From positions 61,818 to 125,817 of the forward strand of contig JBBSBV010000006.1 in the NCBI GenBank assembly GCA_038250905.1: a stretch of 64,000 nucleotides of DNA, given 5' to 3'. The first letter of the stretch is position 1; every line of letters starts with the position of its first letter. This stretch comes from JAENVU01 sp038250905. Lineage in GTDB: Bacteria; Actinomycetota; Acidimicrobiia; IMCC26256; JAENVU01. A program made the position numbers and the translations under genes. This document shows, in pieces, positions 49,087 to 55,191 of this stretch. Below the pieces are notes generated by a model. It saw nothing but the letters and a program-made list of their open reading frames with translations, ran no database searches and was not told the origin of the DNA.

Positions 49087-49992
49087 GTGATCGACGGACT
49101 GCTCGTCGTCGACAAGCCGGCCGGATGGACGAGTCATGACGTGGTCGCGAAGCTGCGGGGCGCGACGCGGCAGCGGCGGATCGGTCACGCGGGCACCCTC
49201 GACCCCGACGCCACCGGCGTACTGCTCGTCGGGCTCGGTCGGGTGACCCGGCTCATGCGATTCCTCCAGGAGACCACCAAGGAGTACCGGGGTGTGGTGT
49301 CGTTCGGGGTGGCCACCGACACGCTCGATGCCGCGGGTGTGGAGCTCGCCCGCCAGGCGATGCCCGAGCTCGACGCCGCCGCGGTCGAGGCGGTGCTGCC
49401 GCAGTTCCGCGGCGCGATCGAGCAGGTGCCGCCGATGGTGTCGGCACTGAAGATCGACGGGAAGCGGCTCCACGAGCTGGCACGCGAAGGCAAGGTGGTC
49501 GACCGCAAGCCGCGCCCGGTGCAGATCGATCGGTTCGACCTCGAGTCGTTCACCGCGGGGTCGTTCCCGACCGCGACCGTGGTCGTGACCTGTTCGAGTG
49601 GCACCTACATCCGCACGCTCGCCGCCGACGTCGGGGCCGCGCTCGGTGGGTACGCACACCTCGCGTCGCTCGTGCGGTTGCGGGTCGGCGCCTTCACGCT
49701 CGCCGACGCCACCGCGCTCGAGACCCTCGTCGAGGACCCGGCACCGCACGTGATCTCGCCGGCCGGTGCGCTGCGGGGCATGGAGGCGATCACGGTGGAC
49801 GAGGAGCACGCGGCCGCGATCGCGAACGGCAAGATGTTCGGTGCCGACACGATGACGGTGGTGGGTGACGGGCCGTACGCCCTGCTCGACGCCACCGGAC
49901 TGCTGCTCGCCGTCTACGAGCGGCGGGGAGACGCCTTCAAGCCCAGCGTGGTCATCCCCGTCGCCGACGGTCCGTCCGGTGGGGGAGAATGA
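49087..49992 (+). CDS. truB: tRNA pseudouridine55 synthase TruB
   Basis: 301 aa. Makes the T-loop pseudouridine of tRNAs. Motif VVDKPAGWTSHDVV opens the protein, catalytic Asp39 is in GTLDPDATG, and EYRGVVSFGVATDTLDAAG and SSGTYIRTLAADVG follow, with a C-terminal PUA-like region. GTG start chosen because the family N terminus begins there. The stop is joined to ribF by a 3-codon relay. Confidence 0.95.
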   Translation: MIDGLLVVDKPAGWTSHDVVAKLRGATRQRRIGHAGTLDPDATGVLLVGLGRVTRLMRFLQETTKEYRGVVSFGVATDTLDAAGVELARQAMPELDAAAVEAVLPQFRGAIEQVPPMVSALKIDGKRLHELAREGKVVDRKPRPVQIDRFDLESFTAGSFPTATVVVTCSSGTYIRTLAADVGAALGGYAHLASLVRLRVGAFTLADATALETLVEDPAPHVISPAGALRGMEAITVDEEHAAAIANGKMFGADTMTVVGDGPYALLDATGLLLAVYERRGDAFKPSVVIPVADGPSGGGE

Positions 49993-50000
49993 GCAGATGA
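49989..50000 (+). promoter_or_regulatory. 3-codon ATGA relay (MSR-stop) between truB and ribF
   Basis: ATGAGCAGATGA: the first ATG overlaps the truB stop and the final TGA overlaps the ribF ATG. The sequence GCAGATGAGCGGAAC is shared exactly with the start of the DNA ligase gene next to repeat copy B. It could be a minimal duplication of the same kind. Confidence 0.35.
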
Positions 50001-50956
50001 GCGGAACCCGGGTGGTGCGCGTCGGCGAGGGCACGCCCCCGATCTCCGACGGCAGCGTCGTGACGATCGGCGCGTATGACGGCGTGCACCTCGGCCACCG
50101 CAAGGTGTTGCGGCTCGTCCGGGAACTGGCCGTCGCCCGCGGTCTCGACGCGGTGTGCGTCACCTTCGACCGCCATCCGGCCCAGGTGGTGCGGCCCGAA
50201 ACTGCGCCCAACCTGTTGACCAGCCTCGACCACAAACTCGAACTGCTCGTCGACGCGGACCTCGTCGACGTCGTCTGTGTGCTCGAGTTCGACGAGGGCC
50301 GGAGCAAAGAGACCGCCGAGGAGTTCGTCCACGAGGTGCTCGTGGGTTTGCTCGGGGTCCGGTTGGTGGTGGTCGGGAGCGACTTCCACTTCGGTCATCA
50401 CCGCGGCGGCAACGTCGCGCTGTTGCAGCGCATGGGCGCGGACCTCGGATTCGAGGTCATCGGACTCGGCCTCGTTGCGCCCGAGTCCGATGTCGTGCAC
50501 GAGCCGTACTCGTCGACCCGCGTGCGGCACCGCCTCGCGGGGGGAGATGTTGCCGGCGCGGCCGAGTTGCTCGGCCGTCCGCACGAGGTACGCGGGCGGG
50601 TGGTCGAGGGCGACCGCCGCGGGCGCGAACTCGGATTCCCGACCGCGAACGTCGCGCTCGGTTCCGAGGTCTGCCTCCCCGCCGACGGCATCTACGCCGG
50701 GCGGTTCCAGGGGGCCGACGGGGTCTGGCGGCCGTGCGCGATCTCCCTCGGACGGCGCCCGACGTTCTACGACGCGCAGGAGTACTCCCTGCTCGAGGCC
50801 TATCTCCTCGACTTCGACGGCGACCTCTACGGGCAGCCCGCGGCGGTGCAGTTCGTCGAGCGACTCCGCGGCGAGATCCGGTTCGACTCGGTCGACGATC
50901 TCGTCGCCCAGATGGGCCGCGACGTGGAGCAGACGCGCACCATCCTCGACACCTGA
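49997..50956 (+). CDS. ribF: bifunctional riboflavin kinase / FAD synthetase
   Basis: 319 aa. The N-terminal FAD synthetase domain has VTIGAYDGVHLGHRKVL (nucleotidyltransferase GxxDGxHxGH) and SSTRVRHRLAGGDVAGA; the C-terminal riboflavin kinase domain has GRELGFPTANV, DGIYAG and SLGRRPTF. truB-ribF is a standard pair. The 44 in-frame codons upstream belong to truB. Confidence 0.94.
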   Translation: MSGTRVVRVGEGTPPISDGSVVTIGAYDGVHLGHRKVLRLVRELAVARGLDAVCVTFDRHPAQVVRPETAPNLLTSLDHKLELLVDADLVDVVCVLEFDEGRSKETAEEFVHEVLVGLLGVRLVVVGSDFHFGHHRGGNVALLQRMGADLGFEVIGLGLVAPESDVVHEPYSSTRVRHRLAGGDVAGAAELLGRPHEVRGRVVEGDRRGRELGFPTANVALGSEVCLPADGIYAGRFQGADGVWRPCAISLGRRPTFYDAQEYSLLEAYLLDFDGDLYGQPAAVQFVERLRGEIRFDSVDDLVAQMGRDVEQTRTILDT

Positions 50957-50973
50957 CGCCCGATCCCTACCGG

Positions 50974-52002
50974 TTACGGGGTCCGGCCGGTGAACGCGAT
51001 CAGCTTGGTCTGATCGTCGGCGTCGTCCGGGACCGCGACCTTCTCACCGTATTGGCCGCTCTGGCGCAGCATCTCGTCCATCGGTTGCATGCCGACGAGC
51101 ATCTCGCTGACGATCGTGGCGTCGAGCGTCTCGTCGAGTCCGGTCGCGCGCGCGAGATCCCAGGTGTGGATCAGGACGTCGCCGAACATGATCATGCCGA
51201 TCGCATGCTCCACGGTGACGGTCCCGAGATGCTCGTGGGTGATCTCCTTCTGCGCGGTCGCCGGATCGTCGAGCAGGGCCTGGAGCGAGTCGGCCAGGTG
51301 GATCCAGGCGCCGGCGGGGTCGTCGTCGACCGAGGGTCCGGGCGGCAGGTCGACGCCGACCGAGGCCAGGAACCCTGGCATCCACTCCACCATGTGGCGT
51401 ACCACATCGCGCGCGACCCAACCGTCGCAGGGCGCCGGGTTGTCCCACGCGTCGGCCGGCACTTCGCAGACCCGGTCGGTGAACCGTCCGGCGACGCGCC
51501 GGAAACGCTCGGCGGTCGTGTCGGCCCGGGCCAGCAGATCGTCGAGTCGGTTGAAGGTGTCCTGCATGCCGCCTTCCATGCCCGACTGCAGGTGCCCGTC
51601 GCGGTTGGCCTGGCTCGAGTGGAGCACGACGGTCTGCAGCGTGGTCACCCCGTCGACGTGCGTGAGCGTCATGGTGTTGACCGACTCTGCATCGGGGAAG
51701 CCTTCGAACACCTCGGTGGACACGATGCGCGCCCGCGGTTCGATCTCGCGGTACGTGCCGTGCCAGCCGAGCTCGCCGCCGTCGGACGCGAGCGAGACGT
51801 ACCGCCACGAGCCGCCGACCCGCAGGTCGATGTCACACGAGACGAGCGGGCACCACTCCGGTCCCCACCAACGCAGAACATGGCGGGGTGTGGTCATCGC
51901 ATCCCAGACCAGATCGAGCGGCGCCGCGAACGATCGGGTGATCACGATCTCGCGATCCGAGGGCGTGGTGACGGTCGCGCTGCCGTGACGGGTGGTGGTC
52001 AT
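50974..52002 (-). CDS. fusion of SRPBCC (AHSA1) domain and TIGR03086-type DinB-like domain
   Basis: 342 aa. Residues about 1-148 form an AHSA1-like SRPBCC lipid-binding domain (ITRSFAAPLDLVWDAMTTPRHVLRWWGPEWC, GMEGGMQDTFNRLDDLL). Residues about 152-342 match the TIGR03086/mycothiol-dependent isomerase-like fold (PCDGWVARDVVRHMVEW, MIMFGDVLIHTWDLARATG). The two usually occur as separate proteins. The ATG overlaps the ArsR stop, a common ArsR-SRPBCC operon layout. No enzymatic activity can be deduced. Confidence 0.82.
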   Translation of the reverse strand: MTTTRHGSATVTTPSDREIVITRSFAAPLDLVWDAMTTPRHVLRWWGPEWCPLVSCDIDLRVGGSWRYVSLASDGGELGWHGTYREIEPRARIVSTEVFEGFPDAESVNTMTLTHVDGVTTLQTVVLHSSQANRDGHLQSGMEGGMQDTFNRLDDLLARADTTAERFRRVAGRFTDRVCEVPADAWDNPAPCDGWVARDVVRHMVEWMPGFLASVGVDLPPGPSVDDDPAGAWIHLADSLQALLDDPATAQKEITHEHLGTVTVEHAIGMIMFGDVLIHTWDLARATGLDETLDATIVSEMLVGMQPMDEMLRQSGQYGEKVAVPDDADDQTKLIAFTGRTP

Positions 52003-52337
52003 GGGCTCTCCTCGTGTTGGAGTTCGACGAGCAGGTCGTCGAGCAGGTCGTAGCGTTCGTTCCAGAGCGCGGCGAAACCGCGGACCCATTCGTCGATGGG
52101 TCGCAGCCCCGCGCCGTTCACGCGGTAGTGGCGGTGGCGGCCGGTGCGGCTGCACTGCACCAGGCCCACGTCGCGGAGCACCTTGAGGTGCTTGGAGACC
52201 TGGGGTTGGGTGAAGCCGAGGGCCGACACGATCTCGCCGACGGCCAACTCACCGGTCCCGATGGTGTCGAGAATCGACCGCCGGTGTTCGTCGCCGATGG
52301 CGTTGAACACGTCTGCCGTCGTCGGGGTGCGGGCCAT
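51999..52337 (-). CDS. ArsR-family transcriptional regulator
   Basis: 112 aa from ATG 52337. Winged-helix repressor (VFNAIGDEHRRSILDTI, TQPQVSKHLKVLRDVGLV, GRHRHYRVNG) without the Cys metal-site motifs of metal sensors. The ATG is 6 nt after a perfect -10, so it is probably leaderless; an upstream ATG at 52352 lies above the -10 box and cannot be transcribed from it. A dyad between -35 and -10 suggests autoregulation. Confidence 0.88.
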   Translation of the reverse strand: MARTPTTADVFNAIGDEHRRSILDTIGTGELAVGEIVSALGFTQPQVSKHLKVLRDVGLVQCSRTGRHRHYRVNGAGLRPIDEWVRGFAALWNERYDLLDDLLVELQHEESP

Positions 52338-52343
52338 CGTTCG

Positions 52344-52371
52344 ATGATACATACCGATATAGGAATGTCAA
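52344..52371 (-). promoter_or_regulatory. sigma-A promoter and operator dyad of the arsR operon
   Basis: Minus-strand TTGACA (52371-52366), 16-nt spacer, TATCAT (52349-52344), then 6 nt to the ATG. The spacer holds a near-palindrome CATTCC-N6-GGTATG (52350-52367, 5 of 6 pairs matching), a plausible ArsR site. This is one of the clearest promoters in the window. Confidence 0.65.
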
Positions 52372-52423
52372 GCCGGCCGGATCGGCCCTCCGCTCGGCCG
52401 TTTCCTGGATATAGACAAAGCGA

Positions 52424-52429
52424 TATACT
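52424..52429 (+). promoter_or_regulatory. -10 box (TATACT) of the XRE-nucleotidyltransferase operon
   Basis: TATACT ends 6 nt before the ATG at 52436, a leaderless start. Two GATATA repeats (52408-52413, 52422-52427) overlap it and could be the regulator's binding sites. Confidence 0.5.
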
Positions 52430-52435
52430 CAGCCC

Positions 52436-52765
52436 ATGGACTCGGCGAAGGTGTTGATACAGGCCCGAACCAGGGCCGGGATGACCCAGGTGGATCTCGC
52501 GGCGCGGGCTCGCACGAGTCAGCCGGTGATCTCGGCGTACGAACACGGCCGGCGGGACCCGAGTGTGACCACGCTGCGCCGGCTCGTCGCCGCGACCGGC
52601 GCCGACCTGCAGTTGGTGGTCGCGGCGCGCGATCAGGGCCGGGTTCCGGCCGCACTCACCGACGAGCAGCGCTCGGAGCGCCTCGTCGACGTGTTGTTGC
52701 TCGCCGATGCAATCCCGAAGCGCCGCGCGCGCGGGCCGTTGAACTTCCCGCGCCTCGCGTCGTGA
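52436..52765 (+). CDS. XRE-family helix-turn-helix protein, putative antitoxin
   Basis: 109 aa. One Cro/C1-type HTH at about 6-62 (LIQARTRAGMTQVDLAARARTSQPVISAYEHGRRDPS), then a short C-terminal tail ending ARGPLNFPRL. Its stop overlaps the GTG of a nucleotidyltransferase-like gene (GTGA). HTH plus nucleotidyltransferase pairs of this size form toxin-antitoxin modules in many bacteria; that role is inferred from layout. The LNFPRL-like tail may contact the partner. Confidence 0.75.
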   Translation: MDSAKVLIQARTRAGMTQVDLAARARTSQPVISAYEHGRRDPSVTTLRRLVAATGADLQLVVAARDQGRVPAALTDEQRSERLVDVLLLADAIPKRRARGPLNFPRLAS

Positions 52766-53310
52766 CCCGCCGCTCACTCCCGGAGAAGGTCGTCGGCCTC
52801 CACGCGGCGTTGGGTGCCGAGGCGGGGGATGGGATCCCGCACGCGTTCGGCGGCGCGATCGCGCTGGCGTATTACGCGGAGCCGCGGGCGACCATTGACA
52901 TCGATCTCAATCTCTTCGTGGCCGCCGATCACGCGACCGAGGTCGCGGCGCGGCTAGCCGTCGTCGGCGTCACCGGATCGGTGGCACACGCGCCGCGTGA
53001 CGGGCAGGCCCGCCTCGCGTGGGACGACACCCCGATCGACCTGTTCTTCAGCTACGACCGGTTCCATGCCGCCGCGGCCACCGCCGTGCGCGTCGTGCCG
53101 TTTGCCGACACGACGATCCCGATCCTCGCGGCCGACCACCTCGTGGTGTGCAAGGTGATCTTCGACCGGCCCAAGGACTGGGTCGACATCGACGCGATGC
53201 GCGCGGACGGCACCGCGCTCGACGCGGCCGTGATCCTGCGCTGGGTCGGCCGGATCGCGGGTGACACCGACCCGCGGTACAACCGCATCGCGGCCGTGTT
53301 GACGAGTTGA
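52762..53310 (+). CDS. nucleotidyltransferase-fold protein, putative toxin of a TA pair
   Basis: 182 aa. Minimal nucleotidyltransferase signature: GGAIALAYY (30-38) followed by TIDIDL with carboxylates Asp46 and Asp48, and a third candidate Asp93 in PIDLFF. AbiEii/MNT-like proteins with this layout transfer nucleotides to tRNA or to a partner protein. KVIFDRPKDWVDIDAM is typical of the subgroup. Coupled by GTGA to the XRE gene. Specific target unknown. Confidence 0.7.
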   Translation: MTRRSLPEKVVGLHAALGAEAGDGIPHAFGGAIALAYYAEPRATIDIDLNLFVAADHATEVAARLAVVGVTGSVAHAPRDGQARLAWDDTPIDLFFSYDRFHAAAATAVRVVPFADTTIPILAADHLVVCKVIFDRPKDWVDIDAMRADGTALDAAVILRWVGRIAGDTDPRYNRIAAVLTS

Positions 53311-53331
53311 CCTACGCGTGCCGCGAGTAGG

Positions 53332-54558
53332 TCAGGGAGGGCCGCGGGTGGCTTCTGGTTGGCTGGGTGGGCTGAACTGCCAGGTGTGGTCGTGCCGGCG
53401 GGTGAGGGTCCAGCCGTGGTCGAGCATGTGGTGGTGTCTTCGACAGACGAGGGCGAGGTTGTCGAGGTCGGTGGGGCCGCCGTGGATGTAGGCGATGATG
53501 TGGTGGGCGTCGGACCATCGGGGTGGTCGGGTGCAGCCGGGGACGACGCAGCCTCCGTCGCGGTGGCGTAACGCCCGGCGTTGGGCGGGGGTGGCGAGGC
53601 GGGTGGCGCGGCCGACGTCGAGGACTTCGGATCCGGTCTTCACGACCCGGCGGAGGACGGCTTCGGCGAGCCACCGGCGGATGAGGGAGCAGGGGACCGG
53701 CCCGTACCCGTCGACATGGGACCGTGCGTAGCGCAGGTCGTCGGGCCAGTCGCCGCGCAGGGTCTGTTCGTCGATGACGACGTCGATGTGCTTCTCGCTC
53801 GGAGCCCGGTCGCCGAGGAGGAGTGCGATGAGCGCCGCGGCGCGTCGTTGGGCGCGGGTGCGGGGCCGCCGGTCGCCACTGATCGGGTCGGGGTGGTCGT
53901 AATGGTCGATGAGGGCGAGGATCTCGACCCCGGCTTCGGGATGGAGCCAGCCTTTGAACGCCAGGCCGCCGAGGGTGGGGGACAGGGTGAGTTCGTCGCG
54001 ACTGTCGCCGGTGGGGTCGTCACGTGAACCGACTTCGTCGTCGGCTTTCGCTCGCCACGATCCGGCACAGTCCCGGAACGCCTCCGGCCCCACGTTGATG
54101 GCGGCGTCCACGAGCGAGTCGCCGTGCGTGGCGAAGATGTCTTCCCGACGGCGGACCGCGCGGGCGATCTGTTCCACATGACTCACGGTCACGTCGCCGG
54201 CCTCGAGGGCCTTCGCGACCCGATCGGATCGGCGGACCATCCGGCCCGCGGAGACGACCCGCGCCGCGTCGGCCCGGGTGGTCGGGACCCGATGCGCGAT
54301 CCACGCCGTCGCGCCCAGGGCCCCGTCGGTGGCGTAGTCGCCGGCGCCGTCCCAGACCCCGACCGCACGGATCCATTCGGCCTGCACCCGCTCCGCCAGG
54401 CGACCCAACTCGATCACCCGGGCGGAGCGGCCCGCCGTGGACCACTCGACCCGGTCCTCCGACCGCAAGAGTTCGAGCCCGGCGGCGATCAGGTCGAGTG
54501 CCTCATCAGCACCGTTGCCAACAAGCTCGGAATCTGCGAATCCGGTCGAGTCGAACAT
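53332..54558 (-). CDS. DUF222 / 13E12-type HNH endonuclease-domain protein
   Basis: 408 aa from ATG 54558 (a GTG at 54576 adds six residues). Residues about 20-300 are DUF222; the C-terminal HNH motif reads CVVPGCTRPPRWSDAHHIIAYIHGGPTDLDNLALVCRRHH with the two CxxC-like cysteines and His-Asn-His ligands intact. These genes are multicopy in many actinobacteria and related to the mycobacterial 13E12 repeat family; mobility or DNA processing is suspected but unproven. It is convergent with the NTase gene. Confidence 0.85.
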   Translation of the reverse strand: MFDSTGFADSELVGNGADEALDLIAAGLELLRSEDRVEWSTAGRSARVIELGRLAERVQAEWIRAVGVWDGAGDYATDGALGATAWIAHRVPTTRADAARVVSAGRMVRRSDRVAKALEAGDVTVSHVEQIARAVRRREDIFATHGDSLVDAAINVGPEAFRDCAGSWRAKADDEVGSRDDPTGDSRDELTLSPTLGGLAFKGWLHPEAGVEILALIDHYDHPDPISGDRRPRTRAQRRAAALIALLLGDRAPSEKHIDVVIDEQTLRGDWPDDLRYARSHVDGYGPVPCSLIRRWLAEAVLRRVVKTGSEVLDVGRATRLATPAQRRALRHRDGGCVVPGCTRPPRWSDAHHIIAYIHGGPTDLDNLALVCRRHHHMLDHGWTLTRRHDHTWQFSPPSQPEATRGPP

Positions 54559-54678
54559 ACCGTCGCATTGTCCCACGAGGGTGTGACACTCCCCTCAAAC
54601 CCCTGAAACCGGACGATCCCCCCGCTCAGGGCAGCGTGGGGTCCATCGCCCAACCGGCCGCCCGAATCGACTTCGTGC

Positions 54679-54684
54679 TACATT
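54679..54684 (+). promoter_or_regulatory. putative -10 box (TACATT) of rpsO
   Basis: TACATT lies 36 nt before the rpsO ATG. The leader includes GAAGGATCC as a weak ribosome binding site. Confidence 0.4.
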
Positions 54685-54720
54685 CCCGGCTTCCGCAACT
54701 TGAAGGATCCCTGTTTCCGC

Positions 54721-54978
54721 ATGCCCGATACCACAGCAACGATCACCGAGCACCGCCTCCACGAGACCGATACGGGCTCGCCGGAGGTGCAGGTCGCGCT
54801 CCTCACGGGGCGCATCAACCACCTGACTGAGCATCTCAAGATGCACAAGAAGGACCATCACAGCCGTCGTGGCTTGCTGATGCTCGTGGGTCGTCGCCGC
54901 CGTCTGCTGGATTACCTCCGGCGCAACGACGTCGAGCGGTATCGCACACTCATCGCGAAGCTCGGACTCCGTCGGTAG
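54721..54978 (+). CDS. rpsO: 30S ribosomal protein S15
   Basis: 85 aa, normal length. TGSPEVQVALLTGRINHLTEHLKMHKKDHHSRRGLLMLVGRRRRLLDYL is the textbook S15 core binding the 16S rRNA central domain. The ATG at 54721 starts the family N terminus; an upstream ATG adds seven unrelated residues. pnp follows, as in most bacteria. Confidence 0.97.
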   Translation: MPDTTATITEHRLHETDTGSPEVQVALLTGRINHLTEHLKMHKKDHHSRRGLLMLVGRRRRLLDYLRRNDVERYRTLIAKLGLRR

Positions 54979-54990
54979 GACGGATGCGTG

Positions 54991-55010
54991 GGGCCGGCAC
55001 TTGCCGGCCC
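54991..55010 (+). terminator. hairpin between rpsO and pnp
   Basis: Perfect 8-bp stem GGGCCGGC / GCCGGCCC with a 4-nt loop, 12 nt after the rpsO stop. It may be a partial terminator or a processing site, as the rpsO-pnp gap is in other bacteria. No U-tract. Confidence 0.5.
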
Positions 55011-55151
55011 TCGTCGCGTCGACGTCCATACGTCGGCGCGTGAACCAACCCGTGAGGTGGGGGTTGTCAGTCGCCACCGCTCGAATCCGTCTCCCTGTCG
55101 GAGCCCGGAACCGTCGAGCGTTGACCACTGAGAACCGCCCCTCACCCAAAC

Positions 55152-55172
55152 CTCGCCGCGCAGAGCGGCGAG
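55152..55172 (+). promoter_or_regulatory. hairpin just upstream of pnp
   Basis: 8-bp stem CTCGCCGC / GCGGCGAG with a 5-nt loop ends 19 nt before the pnp ATG, immediately before the GAGAGGAG ribosome binding site. PNPase represses its own mRNA through leader structures in E. coli; a similar role is possible. Confidence 0.35.
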
Positions 55173-55191
55173 TAGTGAGAGGAGCGCACCC

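Noticed and set aside
52338..52352. Upstream ATG (MYHRTM) as the arsR start
   Set aside because: It overlaps the TATCAT -10 box, so it could not be on the transcript; ATG 52337 is at the expected transcription start.
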